From assembly GCA_964621785.1 (NCBI GenBank), contig CAZUPD010000020.1:1-64000 (forward strand): a stretch of 64,000 nucleotides of DNA, read 5' to 3'. Under the pieces are notes generated by a model that was given only the letters and a program-made list of their open reading frames with translations, was not told the DNA's origin and did not search any database. The stretch comes from JACKDW01 sp964621785. GTDB taxonomy: Bacteria > Myxococcota_A > Polyangia > Nannocystales > Nannocystaceae. Position numbers and translations under genes: made by a program. Positions 45,568-55,315 of the stretch are shown here, one piece after another (within the stretch, counting starts at the first letter, position 1; each line of letters opens with the position of its first letter).

Positions 45568-46287
45568 CTAGAAGAAGTGACGCTTGACGATGTTGAGGTA
45601 GTCGTTGCTAAACGTCGCCATCTCGGCGCCCAACACCTTGAGGCGGCGGTTGAAGTAGTTGAAGGCAACCACGCTGGGAATAGCGCTGGCGAGGGCCAGG
45701 GCGGTGGTGACCAGCGCTTCGGCGATCGGCTGCGAGACCGTCGCGAGGTCGGCCTGGCCCTGGGCGGCGATATTGAGGAAGGCTTCCATGATGCCCCAGA
45801 CGGTCCCAAACAGACCGATGAACGGGGCGGTTGCACCGACGGTGGCGAGGAACGGCAGCAGGTTTTCCAGCTTGGTCATCTCGCTGACGCGGGCGCGGGC
45901 GAGGGCACGTTCGACGTTTTCGATGCCGTCCATTTTCTCGTGCATCGTCCCCGCCGCCGGCTGGTCGGACTTCTTTTTAACCTTGGAAAGCTCGACATAA
46001 CCCGCGGCAAACATCGCCGCGATCGGGCTGTAGGTGAGCTTCTGCGCCGACTGATAGATTTCGTCGAGGCGTTTGCTCTCCCAAAACCTGTCGAGGAACG
46101 CGATCGACTGCGACTGTGCCTGACTGACGTGAACCATCTTGTAGAAGATCACGAACAGCGACAGCGCCACAAGTGCGAGCAGCAGAAGCACGACGACCAA
46201 CACGATGCCCTGCGAGGAAAACAGCAGCGTTCCGATGTCGACCGCCCCGAGCAGACCCGGACTTGAGACCAGTTGCAACGTCAGCAC
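45568..46287 (-). CDS. tolQ: TolQ/ExbB/MotA-family proton channel protein
   Basis: 239 residues with three membrane segments: near residues 25-50, and the pair around 145-165 (ATVGATAPFIGLFGTVWGIM) and 185-210 (ALVTTALALASAIPSVVAFNYF). GLFGTVWGIM and the Pro in IPSVVAFN are family marks. With TolR it forms the proton-conducting motor. First gene of tolQRA; the preceding 110 bp should hold the promoter. Confidence 0.95.
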   Translation of the reverse strand: MLTLQLVSSPGLLGAVDIGTLLFSSQGIVLVVVLLLLALVALSLFVIFYKMVHVSQAQSQSIAFLDRFWESKRLDEIYQSAQKLTYSPIAAMFAAGYVELSKVKKKSDQPAAGTMHEKMDGIENVERALARARVSEMTKLENLLPFLATVGATAPFIGLFGTVWGIMEAFLNIAAQGQADLATVSQPIAEALVTTALALASAIPSVVAFNYFNRRLKVLGAEMATFSNDYLNIVKRHFF

Positions 46288-46399
46288 GGCCGCAGGCTAC
46301 ACGCGTCGCGCCCGGGGCGTCAACGCAATCGAGAGGTTCAAACCGTGCGCAACCAGTGGCCAGGGGCGCCGACCTCGGACCGTACATTCGCTGGTTCTG

Positions 46400-47047
46400 A
46401 TGTATCTTGGGGACGTGCTTCGCCGCCTGTGGTGTGACTTGCGTGCCGTCTGTGCAAAAGGGCCGACCCGGCGGATGGCTCGACTCGCGGGATTGCTCGC
46501 CTCGGTGTGTGCCTGCAACACAACCGAAGGTCAGGTCGAGCTACACTGGGCGTTTCTCGACCGCGACAGCTCCCCGGTGGTGCCCGGCAACTCCCTCACC
46601 CTCCCGGACACCTGCTCGCTGTTGGGCACGTTCGATGAAGAGATCGGGGCCACTCGCTACGCGCTCGAAGTTGTGCTCAACATCTGCCTGCCCGAGTGTG
46701 CTGCCGGTTGCGACGACCCTGCGTGCCAGGTCATCGACCCACAGGTGTTTTCCTGCGAGACCACGCGGGCGACCCTCGATGTCCCTTCGCGCGACGAGCC
46801 GTATGTGTTCAGCTCCCGCGTCGTCGCCCGCCAAAGCGACGCCGAGACCTGCACTTGCGCCCTCACCAGCGCCTGTGTCGCAACCCCCGGCGCCCGCCAG
46901 CGCAAGGTCACCGCCGGGCTTGTCACCGATCTTCAAGTGCAGCAGTTGGTGTTGACGACCCTCGACTTTGCCGAGGACTTCGACGCCAACCGCGACCTGC
47001 ACCTCGATCTCGCCACCTGTTGCGAGTCGACCCCGGTTTGCGAGTGA
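46400..47047 (+). CDS. Cys-rich lipoprotein, function unknown
   Basis: 215 residues from ATG 46400; ATG 46475 would leave a very short signal MARLAGLLASVC. The signal ends at SVCAC, so the lipidated Cys could be either of two. The mature part holds about 14 Cys (VLNICLPECAAGCDDPACQV, CTCALTSACV, CCESTPVC), which suggests disulfides. It lacks a Thr/Ser linker. It is 160 bp before another lipoprotein gene with which it may form a unit. Confidence 0.55.
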   Translation: MYLGDVLRRLWCDLRAVCAKGPTRRMARLAGLLASVCACNTTEGQVELHWAFLDRDSSPVVPGNSLTLPDTCSLLGTFDEEIGATRYALEVVLNICLPECAAGCDDPACQVIDPQVFSCETTRATLDVPSRDEPYVFSSRVVARQSDAETCTCALTSACVATPGARQRKVTAGLVTDLQVQQLVLTTLDFAEDFDANRDLHLDLATCCESTPVCE

Positions 47048-47207
47048 TCGGCCCGGCGACAGAAACGACGGCTCAAACGCCCAACGTTCACCTCCATCGC
47101 TATTTCAATATAGATCGGGCCTGTTTGTGAGATCTCGGAGGTCAAGTCGCGGCGATTGTGTCGGTCGATCTTGCGAAGTTCGTCCGCGGACTGCTAGACC
47201 GCTCCCC

Positions 47208-48656
47208 ATGCTCGCAACCCTGCACCCGCGTCGCCGCACTGGTTCGGCCATGGTCATGACCGTTGCGTGTGTGCTCGCCGGCTGTAGCGACCGACCGAGT
47301 TTTGAGATGCGGTGGCAACTTCCGCCCGAAGCGGGTGCCGAAGCGGTCGACCTCACCTCGCCGGTCCAATGCTCCGCGGTCGGGATCGGCCAGATCCGGG
47401 TCTCGAGCCTGCAAGACGGCGTCACTGTCGATACCCGGACATTCCCCTGTTACCCGTCCGAGTTTGCCGACGACGGGCTGGTGCCCGGGCCCGAGCTCGA
47501 AGACGGTACCTACCGGATCGAGTTTGAACCCCTGAGCCATGCCGGGGGCACATTTACCGATGTCGCACCGACCACCCGCGAACTCACAGTCTCGGGAACG
47601 GCGGTCGCCCTGACCGACATTGAAATCGTCGTTCCGCCGCAGTGTGCCGATGGGATCGACAACGATGTCGACGGCCTAGTCGACGCCCACGACCCGAGCT
47701 GCCTGTTGCCGGAGTCGCGCGAGGATCTCGACACCTCACTCACCACCTTTGTCGTCAGCCAACAACTGCTCGGTGGCTACACGAGGTGTTCGGCCGTCGA
47801 CATCGCCGAGTTCCAGCTCGAATTTTTAGATGGTGATACACCGATTCGTACGCCGGCATCCGTCGACTGCGTCCGCGTAGGTACGATCCCCGTGAGCGTC
47901 CAACTTCCACCGGCGGCCAATTGCACGAGCGACTGCTACACCTGGCGACTGACGGCCGTCGACTACCAGGGCAACGCCCTCACCCAGCCTCGGATCGGCA
48001 CCTTTGCCGTCACCCCCGAAAAAAACGATCTCATCCCGCTCGACGCCACGCTCGTCGGCGACGATTTCGTCGAACCGATCAGCTCTCCATTGGCGTTCTC
48101 GGTCTCGTTTAAGAGCAACGACGCATCGTTCGCACGCTCGTGTCAGCCCAACAACCAAGATTATGCCGGCATCCTCGAAGTCACCGGCATTGAGCTGACG
48201 TTTTTTGACGAAAATCTCAACGAAATTCCGCTCAACGATGGTGATGGCGAACCGTTTGCCGACACCTGCCCGGCCGCGCCGCTCGCTTCCGAAGAGGTGT
48301 CGCCATGGGGTTCCTACTTCGTCGGGGTGAAAGGACTCGCCGGCGATGAGGTCTGTTTCTCCAACCTCGATAACCCCGCGCCTCTTGGTGCACATACAAC
48401 AGAGAGTATCGTCGTCCCGCGGGCCATGGGCATCATCCCCGACGCCTGTGTCGACTGCCACGAGGACGCCGACTGCGGTGCGTGTACCGAGTGTTGTGTC
48501 GGCGGTATCTGCCGCAAACCCACGCCGTGTGCCAAGGATGCCGACTGCGGCGACTGCGAAAATTGCTGTATCAACAATTCGTGCAAAACCCTGTGCGTAC
48601 AGGATGCTGACTGTGGTGCCTGTGAAAACTGTTGTGAAAACGGCTTTTGCAAGTAA
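47208..48656 (+). CDS. Lipoprotein with MopE-like motif and Cys-rich C-terminal repeats
   Basis: 482 residues. Signal MLATLHPRRRTGSAMVMTVACVLAGC with lipobox LAGC. An Ig-like first half (EDGTYRIEFEPL), the Asp-rich CADGIDNDVDGLVDAHDPSCL (MopE/Ca-binding type), a second beta part, and three C-terminal Cys-rich repeats of the form DADCGxCxxCCxxxxCK (CHEDADCGACTECCVGGIC, CAKDADCGDCENCC, CVQDADCGACENCC). No enzyme motif. Confidence 0.72.
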   Translation: MLATLHPRRRTGSAMVMTVACVLAGCSDRPSFEMRWQLPPEAGAEAVDLTSPVQCSAVGIGQIRVSSLQDGVTVDTRTFPCYPSEFADDGLVPGPELEDGTYRIEFEPLSHAGGTFTDVAPTTRELTVSGTAVALTDIEIVVPPQCADGIDNDVDGLVDAHDPSCLLPESREDLDTSLTTFVVSQQLLGGYTRCSAVDIAEFQLEFLDGDTPIRTPASVDCVRVGTIPVSVQLPPAANCTSDCYTWRLTAVDYQGNALTQPRIGTFAVTPEKNDLIPLDATLVGDDFVEPISSPLAFSVSFKSNDASFARSCQPNNQDYAGILEVTGIELTFFDENLNEIPLNDGDGEPFADTCPAAPLASEEVSPWGSYFVGVKGLAGDEVCFSNLDNPAPLGAHTTESIVVPRAMGIIPDACVDCHEDADCGACTECCVGGICRKPTPCAKDADCGDCENCCINNSCKTLCVQDADCGACENCCENGFCK

Positions 48657-48683
48657 CCCGCCTACCAAAACAGGCCCTTCGTT

Positions 48684-49400
48684 ATGAACACCTCCAAGCA
48701 AAAAGGTTCCCGTCGCAAACGCCGTGGCACCGGTCGGGTCGCAGCCTCTCCCTACGTCGTCCAACCGATCCCGACCAGCCAACCGCCGACGGGCTCGCGC
48801 TACGGTCGCTACGAACGCTCCGACTTTGAGCAACTCGAGCAGATGCTCGCGTCGTTTGTCGCCCGGCGTCTCGGCCCGGTGCTTCCCAACGTCCGCCAGG
48901 GGTTTTTCAACGCCGCCAGTGCCGACGAACGCAAAAACCCCCAGCTACAGACCGCGTTTTACAGCTACGTGATGTACGGCTGGAAAGACGAGCGTTCGAT
49001 CCGTGTCGTCGACCTGTTCAAACACGCGGGGATCGAACTCACCGGGCGGCTCGAGGCGGCCCTCGACGCCTGCCTCTNNNNNNNNNNCGACCTTCATGTG
49101 CGCAAGCAACGAATCCGCGGACGCGACCTCCTGCGTGGCGAAGAACTGACCGTCCGCGACGGCAACGCGGTGCAGGCCGTGAGCCCCGGCGATTGTTTAT
49201 TGTCCTGGATGATCCCCTGGGGGACCAGCTGGCAACCGATCGGGGTCGCCAACCACATCCAAGCGCGCAAGCTCGACGCCCTTCAACAGGCCCTCGATTC
49301 GCTGGCAAAAAGCATGAGCTGCACCCAACAGATGCTCCCAGGGCGCCACCCGGCCCACCTGTTTTGGGTCGTCTACCGGGTCGCCAACATGGCGATCTAG
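48684..49400 (+). CDS. Hypothetical protein interrupted by an assembly gap
   Basis: Basic N-terminus (KQKGSRRKRRGTGRV), then a region of about 100 residues including YSYVMYGWKDERSIRVVDLFKHAG, and after the N run a C-terminal part (ELTVRDGNAVQAVSPGDCLLSWMIPWGTSWQPIG). The ten Ns fall in frame only by chance, and the real gap length is unknown, so the two halves may be one gene or may hide missing sequence. Not recognised. Confidence 0.45.
   Translation: MNTSKQKGSRRKRRGTGRVAASPYVVQPIPTSQPPTGSRYGRYERSDFEQLEQMLASFVARRLGPVLPNVRQGFFNAASADERKNPQLQTAFYSYVMYGWKDERSIRVVDLFKHAGIELTGRLEAALDACLXXXXDLHVRKQRIRGRDLLRGEELTVRDGNAVQAVSPGDCLLSWMIPWGTSWQPIGVANHIQARKLDALQQALDSLAKSMSCTQQMLPGRHPAHLFWVVYRVANMAI
49078..49087. 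other. Assembly gap (10 N)
   Basis: Ten N bases, the usual placeholder for a scaffold join of unknown length. It interrupts a protein gene. Confidence 0.95.
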
Positions 49401-49473
49401 CGCGCCGACTCCCACTCGCTTGCACGACGTTGCGACCGTCTCGACGATACACGCGTCTGGCGTTCTCCTCGAT

Positions 49474-50079
49474 TCACACACGGGTCTTGCGACCGTAGCG
49501 GCTGACAAGAAGTTGTACAAGCAATGACCACGCGCGGGTGAACACCTGTTCGTCGGCATCGAGTAAGTAGCGCAGGACCAACCCATCGAGTGTCGCTTGG
49601 GTCAGATCGGTGATCGCCTGTACCTCGCTCGCCGCGAGGTGCCCATCGAGCCGCTCGCCGAGGGCTGCACACATGCGCACATGGGTTTCAGAGATCCGTG
49701 CCTTGATCCGCTGCCGGTAGCGCTCGTCGTGGAGTGCACGGGCAAAAAACGTGATGTAGACCCGTAAAAACATACCCTGCTCGCGCGCCGTGGCCAGCGT
49801 GATGCCACCGAAATGTTCGAGGTAGACAGGGAAACTCGTGTGTATTTGCAATGAATCGAGCAGTTCCTGCGACAGCAGGGTCTCCAACACCTCGAGCGGC
49901 ACTTCGTCGAGGTTTTGAAAGTGATGGAAGATCGTCCCCTTGCTGATCCCCGCCCGCTTGGCCAACGCCGACGCGGAAAATCCGTCCACACCAACTTCGC
50001 CCAACAGCTCCGCCGCCGCCCGCAGAATCCGATTGCGCGTATGCTCTCCCTTTTTTGCCCGACCGTCACTCACCACCAC
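49474..50079 (-). CDS. TetR-family transcription regulator
   Basis: 201 residues. The N-terminal HTH is clear: RILRAAAELLGEVGVDGFSASALAKRAGISKGTIFHHFQNLDEV. The C-terminal ligand domain is helical. TetR proteins usually repress neighbouring genes until a small ligand binds; no divergent efflux gene is present, since SNF2 and its neighbours run in the same direction. Its target is unclear. Confidence 0.92.
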   Translation of the reverse strand: MVVSDGRAKKGEHTRNRILRAAAELLGEVGVDGFSASALAKRAGISKGTIFHHFQNLDEVPLEVLETLLSQELLDSLQIHTSFPVYLEHFGGITLATAREQGMFLRVYITFFARALHDERYRQRIKARISETHVRMCAALGERLDGHLAASEVQAITDLTQATLDGLVLRYLLDADEQVFTRAWSLLVQLLVSRYGRKTRV

Positions 50080-50289
50080 ACCATAAAGCCATCGATAATT
50101 TTATGTGAAATGAACGTCGCGTTTTTGCGAAACGTCTCCAGCGCCGATGAAATCAATGTATGACCAACATTTGAACGAGCCGGCCCGTTTCGGCGTGAGA
50201 GCGAACACCTCGAAGCGTTCGCCGGCCCGCCGACAACCTGTCGCGGCCCACGTCCTTGCCCGGCTCGGGCCGATGCCGATCATAAAAAG

Positions 50290-53286
50290 CTACGACAACA
50301 GATCGAGTAGATCCTCGCGGGTGATCCGACCCGCTTGATCGGCCCCCTCGAGCGCAGCATCGGCCAGTGCCCGCTTGCGCTGTTGCAACGCCAAGATCCG
50401 CTCTTCGACCGTTCCCTCACTGACCAATCGGTGGACGAGTACCGGTCGCTCCTGCCCGATCCGGTGGGCGCGGTCGGCCGCCTGTTCTTCGGTCGCCGGG
50501 TTCCACCACGGGTCGAGTAAAAACACGTGATCGGCGGCGGTCAAGTTGAGCCCCGTTCCGCCGGCTTTGAGGGAGATCAGCAGGACCGGAGGGCCGTCGT
50601 CGTCTTGAAATTTTTCGACCACGCTCCCGCGGTTTCGCGTCGATCCATCGAGTCGCAAAAATGCCATCTTCGCGGCGTTGAGCAACGGCTCGACCCGGTC
50701 GAGGAGCGCGGTCCACTGCGAAAACACCAGCGCCCGGTGACCTTCGGCAACAACCTCTTCGAGCGTGTCCAATAACAGCGTGAGCTTCGCCGAGGTCGCG
50801 CCCAGCTCTTTGGGCTGACCGGGGACCAGACCCGTATGGCACGCGGCCTGGCGTAGCCGCAGCAATGCCTCCAATGCCTGCAACACGCTGCCTCCGACCT
50901 TGAGGCGTTCGACAACCTCCTCTTGGGTCGCGGCGCGGATGGCCTCGTACACCCGTTGCTCATGCTCGTCGAGCTGGCAGTAGAGCGTGACATCTGTCCG
51001 AGGAGGCAGCTCCTTGGCAACCTCTTGTTTGCGCCGCCGCAGCAAGAACGGTCGGATGCGTTTACGCAGTTGAGCGGCCACACCCGGGACACCGTCGGCA
51101 ATCGGCCTTGCATATACACTTGAAAAATCGGCACGCCCCCCGAGCAGACCCGGATTGAGAAAATGCATCTGGCTCCACAACTCTTCGAGCCGATTTTCGA
51201 CCGGGGTACCCGTGAGTGTCAGGCGAAAGTCGGCCTGGAGCCGGTAGGCCGCCCGCGCGACCTGGCTGTCGGAGTTTTTGATCATCTGGGCCTCGTCGAG
51301 CACCACCATGTCCCAACCGACCTCGCCCAACACGGCGATGTCGAGCCGTAAAATCGCATAGGTGGTGAGGGTGACGTCGATCTCAGGATCGAGTTTGCGC
51401 CGGCTGCCGTGGTAGATGCCGACGGTCAGCGCGGGGCGAAACTTGGCCAACTCAGCGGCCCAGTTGTGTAATACACTTGTAGGCGCAACAATGAGGGTCC
51501 GCCCGTCGATCACACATAGGGCTTGGACGGTCTTTCCCAGCCCCATGTCGTCGGCGAGCATGGCTCCGAGCTGGGCCTTGCGCATAAAACTCAGCCAATT
51601 GACCCCGTGGCGCTGATAGTCGCGCAGCTCTGCTTGCAAGTCGTCTGGCAAGGTCGCGACACCGATACCAGCAAAATCTTCGACCATGTCGCGAAGGGCA
51701 GCTAACTCGGGTGTGACCGTGAGGTTGAGGTCGCCGCACAACTCGACCAAAGCCGGGGCTGCGTACTGCCGCATCTCCCCCGCCTGGTCGCGGGCCGCCA
51801 ACAAAAACGCGACCTGGTTGCCGTAGCGCTCGAGCCAATCGACCGGGAGCGGTGCCCACCCCCCACCGGCGAGCGGGACAACATCTTCTCCGTTGCGCCA
51901 GGCTTCAAACACCCGTTCGGGATCGGCGTGGTGCCCGACCCCGGTGGGCACCGGCGCGATCGCATCGTCGAACCCCTCGCCAAACTCGTCGAACCCCTCC
52001 CGCTCCTGGCTGACAAAACGCAGATGGAAGTCGCGCCCTTGCACCTGCAAGTCCGGTAACAATGCACCTGCACGGAAAAAGGTCTTTGGCCCGTCGCCAT
52101 GGATTTCGGCGCCGTGAAACATCCGGTCCCGGGTCATCATCTCGTCCGCTGCCGCGCCTGCGCTGATCGTCCGCTGGCCTGGCGTCAACCCGAGCTCGGC
52201 GTGCAGGCGACTGGCGAGGCTGCGCTCGGCTCGGGTTTCGCGCTGTGGCAGTCCACCGCCCAACAGCGTGAGCTGATCGCCGTCGACCCGGGCGATCGCC
52301 GGGCGGCCATAGACCAACGTCGGCATGACCGCGAGGGTTTCCCCGTGGACTTCGGTAATAAAATGTACATGCAAACGTGCGACCTGCAATTTTGGCAGGC
52401 GCGTGGTCCGGGCGCGAAACGGAAGCCGGCGGGCGAGCGAGGGAATCACCTCGGTGACCAACTCGGCGAGGCGATCGGGACCAAACTGCTTGCCCCCCTT
52501 GCGCCCGAGTTCCTTGAGCTCGCGCGGGGTCAGGCCGCTGTCGCGGGTGAGCAGCAACTGGCCCTTGCGCAGTGCCACCCCGTTTTGAAACACTTCTTCG
52601 ATGGTGCGGTCCTTGACCAAGTAGACGCGAAATCCCTCGCCATCGGCGGCATCGGCGACCCGGGCCTGAAACAACACAACCTGCTCCTGCGATACTTGTA
52701 CCGGCACTTTGTCGAGCTGGACATCGGGACAGTCGACCAAATACGGCACGATTTTGGCGAGCAACCCCCGCGAGGGTACGCCGTGGCGAAACGAGCCGAG
52801 GGCGAGCTCGATCTTGGTATCGTTTTGCGACGAGACCACGGCAAGGCCCGCGATCCTCCCCACCGAAAGGGCTGTCTGACTGTGGCGCAGCGGCTTTTCC
52901 CCCTTGCGCGAGACCAACACCCGCGTGAGCGCAAGACCCTCGGGGGTCCGGCGAAATCGGTAGCCGAGCTTGGCTGTCTGGGCGTTGCCAACCGGCATAT
53001 CGTCGCCGGCTTCGCGCGCACGCTTGAGTGCGATCACTGCAGCGGCAACATGTACACACACATCGTCGCGGTGGCGACAGTCACAGTCCCACTCGCGGTC
53101 GTCGAGCCACAGGGTGGCCGTGGCGGCAACAGGAGTGCCCCGAACCCGGACCTGAAACGCCAACTCAAACTCGCTGAGGCGCTCGCCGACCACTGATCCG
53201 CTGCGCGAAAGTTCGACCCCCCGCGACCATATCGTCGAGGTGGCGGATTCGCGGATCGCGGCAAACAGCTCGGAGACTGCGTTCAT
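50290..53286 (-). CDS. SNF2-family helicase with SWIM zinc finger
   Basis: 998 residues from ATG 53286. A SWIM zinc finger opens the protein (WDCDCRHRDDVCVHVAAAV, CxC...CxH). The SNF2 ATPase motor fills the C-terminal half: DDMGLGKTVQAL (Walker A), VLDEAQMIKN (DEAQ box), LTGTPVENRLEELWSQM, FLLRRRKQEVAKELPP, RALVFSQWT, LISLKAGGTGLNLTAADHVF and RAHRIGQ. Such proteins translocate on double-stranded DNA and remodel protein-DNA complexes, as RapA does with RNA polymerase. The next minus-strand gene downstream is the TetR regulator, about 210 bp away. Confidence 0.93.
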   Translation of the reverse strand: MNAVSELFAAIRESATSTIWSRGVELSRSGSVVGERLSEFELAFQVRVRGTPVAATATLWLDDREWDCDCRHRDDVCVHVAAAVIALKRAREAGDDMPVGNAQTAKLGYRFRRTPEGLALTRVLVSRKGEKPLRHSQTALSVGRIAGLAVVSSQNDTKIELALGSFRHGVPSRGLLAKIVPYLVDCPDVQLDKVPVQVSQEQVVLFQARVADAADGEGFRVYLVKDRTIEEVFQNGVALRKGQLLLTRDSGLTPRELKELGRKGGKQFGPDRLAELVTEVIPSLARRLPFRARTTRLPKLQVARLHVHFITEVHGETLAVMPTLVYGRPAIARVDGDQLTLLGGGLPQRETRAERSLASRLHAELGLTPGQRTISAGAAADEMMTRDRMFHGAEIHGDGPKTFFRAGALLPDLQVQGRDFHLRFVSQEREGFDEFGEGFDDAIAPVPTGVGHHADPERVFEAWRNGEDVVPLAGGGWAPLPVDWLERYGNQVAFLLAARDQAGEMRQYAAPALVELCGDLNLTVTPELAALRDMVEDFAGIGVATLPDDLQAELRDYQRHGVNWLSFMRKAQLGAMLADDMGLGKTVQALCVIDGRTLIVAPTSVLHNWAAELAKFRPALTVGIYHGSRRKLDPEIDVTLTTYAILRLDIAVLGEVGWDMVVLDEAQMIKNSDSQVARAAYRLQADFRLTLTGTPVENRLEELWSQMHFLNPGLLGGRADFSSVYARPIADGVPGVAAQLRKRIRPFLLRRRKQEVAKELPPRTDVTLYCQLDEHEQRVYEAIRAATQEEVVERLKVGGSVLQALEALLRLRQAACHTGLVPGQPKELGATSAKLTLLLDTLEEVVAEGHRALVFSQWTALLDRVEPLLNAAKMAFLRLDGSTRNRGSVVEKFQDDDGPPVLLISLKAGGTGLNLTAADHVFLLDPWWNPATEEQAADRAHRIGQERPVLVHRLVSEGTVEERILALQQRKRALADAALEGADQAGRITREDLLDLLS

Positions 53287-53486
53287 CAGAAGGGGGTGCC
53301 TACCATGTTCACTGCGGCAGGTCACCCCTCGTCGGTTGGAAGCGAGGTAACGCCGCGGTGTGGCGAACCTTCGCGGCGGCCCCGCGAGCCTCCAAGCATT
53401 CGCGTTTCGGCAACTGCGGCGAGCGAACCGACTCACCCGAAAACCGCGCACCGCCATGCACCGCGCACCTCCCCAGGTATCGGGTA

Positions 53487-54449
53487 TCAGCTCACTGCCA
53501 GCGCCCGCTCGGGAACCACGCCGTACTTCGCCCGTACCTCACTCACGGGCAGGGGCAAGTCGGCCCAGTAATCCCAAGTCCCATCGGTCAGGTCGGCGTT
53601 CATCAGCGAACCGCGGCGCAGAGCTTCGAGCACCCGCTCGGGGTCAAACTCCATGGTCGATGGTTCGGCCAGGGGAGCGATGTGGATCCCGAGTTGAAAC
53701 TCCATCATTGTGAACATCAAAAACGTAAACGGATCTTTTCGCCGATACCCGGCGTGAAATGCTGATACACAGATTTCACTGGCAGCGTCGGTGCCATACC
53801 CCCCGAGGATATGGGTCAGATCGTGGATGATAATGATTTCGGGGCCTGCCCCCTTTTCGCCGGGAAATGGGAAGTCGTTTTCGATCATCGAATCGTAGTA
53901 GGCGCGCCCGAGGGTGCCCTCTGGCAACTCTCCGAGGGCACGGTACTTGGCCGACATCTCCCTGTCCTCGGCGATCTTGAGCAGCGCGGCGATCCCCTTG
54001 ATCGCCCATGTGATCCCGCGCTTGCGGGCCTCGTCGAGAAACCGCTCGCGAGCCCAAAACCGACGAAACACATCGACCCTGGCCATCCACAGGTGCCCCT
54101 CGGCGAGTTTGCGCAGGGTGTCGACTTCGTAGGCATCGACTTCTAAGGCCTCGCGGAAGGCCGCACAGATCGCGGCCTCGGGTGCGGAGGCTTCACCGTC
54201 GCTCAGGGATAGTAAAACCATTGCACGTACAAGTTGTTGCCGCAGGCCCGGATCCTGGATTTTTTCGGCCAGTTCCGCCGGGGTGATCGGTGCCAGAGCA
54301 TCGACATCGACCGCAGAACCAAACAGTTTCTGGGCGGCGGTGAGCAACGCCCGCTCGTGGTCGCCAAATGTTCCATCGGCCGCGGCCACACATTTGAGTG
54401 CACGCAAACCATAGGGGATCAACTCGGGGGGCGGAATGTGGAGTTCCAT
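53487..54449 (-). CDS. TerB-like + COQ4-like fusion protein
   Basis: Residues 15-105 look like the TerB helical domain (ALKCVAAADGTFGDHERALLTAA). The C-terminal half resembles COQ4: YRALGELPEGTLGRAYYDSM and the motif HDxxH-x11-E, here HDLTHILGGYG...SE (His211, Asp212, His215, Glu227 counted from GTG 54455), which binds metal in COQ4. COQ4 acts in ubiquinone biosynthesis. Inference: a redox-lipid or quinone-linked protein with a TerB regulatory part. Start is ATG 54449; an in-frame alternative start 6 bp upstream is possible. Confidence 0.72.
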   Translation of the reverse strand: MELHIPPPELIPYGLRALKCVAAADGTFGDHERALLTAAQKLFGSAVDVDALAPITPAELAEKIQDPGLRQQLVRAMVLLSLSDGEASAPEAAICAAFREALEVDAYEVDTLRKLAEGHLWMARVDVFRRFWARERFLDEARKRGITWAIKGIAALLKIAEDREMSAKYRALGELPEGTLGRAYYDSMIENDFPFPGEKGAGPEIIIIHDLTHILGGYGTDAASEICVSAFHAGYRRKDPFTFLMFTMMEFQLGIHIAPLAEPSTMEFDPERVLEALRRGSLMNADLTDGTWDYWADLPLPVSEVRAKYGVVPERALAVS

Positions 54450-54494
54450 CACCACAGCCTACACCGTCGAGACTGTGTGGTGATACACAGAATT

Positions 54495-55010
54495 TCACGC
54501 GGCATCGCGCAGGCGCAAGGCGGCGAAAATCAAACCAAAAAAATCGATGCCCCCGCGCCCGTAGGCCCATCCGAGGTGGATGCCACAACCACGACAACAG
54601 GCCACGCGCCACGGCGCGCCGGGAAACCACGAAAATTGCTCGGTCGCCCGACCGACAGCAACCGCTCCCGCAGCGACGGAAAAACACCCGATCTCAAAGT
54701 CGAGCCCGTGGGGATTGACAAACACATGCCGATGCGAGCCCGCCATTTCGATCCGGTGGACCGGTTGTGTCACCGGGAGCTGACAGGCGGCACACACATA
54801 GACCTGGGGCGAGTCCTCTTCGGTGCCCTGCTCAGACTGTTTGTGCACCTGCCCACCGCCACGCGCAGGAGGTGTCTGCAGTGCCCACCGCAGCGGCCGG
54901 TCGCTCGCTCGTGGAACCTGCCCGGGTTGCAAAACAGGCTGATGCGGCGAAACGTTTGCTGCGAAGCGAGATGTCAGAAGACCCGGCGCGCTAGGTGTTT
55001 GCCCATACAT
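54495..55010 (-). CDS. CULT-domain (cereblon-type) protein
   Basis: 171 residues from ATG 55010, preceded by GGAGAG. The last 100 residues match the CULT domain of cereblon. Zinc Cys pairs Cys73/Cys76 and Cys139/Cys142; HVFVNPHGLDFEI; and SWFPGAPW with Trp128, Trp134 and Trp148 at exactly the 6 and 14 residue spacings of the human tri-Trp thalidomide pocket (Trp380, 386, 400). The N-terminal 65 residues are Pro/Gln-rich and disordered-looking. Bacterial CULT proteins are known but of unknown function; binding of cyclic imides, including degradation products at protein C-termini, is plausible. Confidence 0.85.
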   Translation of the reverse strand: MYGQTPSAPGLLTSRFAANVSPHQPVLQPGQVPRASDRPLRWALQTPPARGGGQVHKQSEQGTEEDSPQVYVCAACQLPVTQPVHRIEMAGSHRHVFVNPHGLDFEIGCFSVAAGAVAVGRATEQFSWFPGAPWRVACCRGCGIHLGWAYGRGGIDFFGLIFAALRLRDAA

Positions 55011-55315
55011 TGATTCTCTCCGGGGAGGATCGACGACCCGACCTGTTGCGACCCGTTGAGCAGGATACACCGATGGGATCCGCCGCGGACAATCGCTCAT
55101 AAACCGAGCCAGACCGTACCGAGGTTGCAACCCTGCGAAACCATGAAATGCGCGGACAACATCAATGGCGCAGGAGTTGCGAGGGCGCGTATGCGTCAAG
55201 GTTGTCCCGTTGCAAACCGCAGCCGGGAACGGGGTGAGCATCTCGGCAGCCGGTGTTGCAACACGCACGCGCTCGTGACAGACGAGCCACCGTTTTCGAG
55301 CTATGGTCCCGGACC
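55011..55315. other. Divergent spacer
   Basis: 305 bp between the CULT gene and an SDR gene on the other strand. It should carry both promoters. I see no gene or hairpin. Confidence 0.4.
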
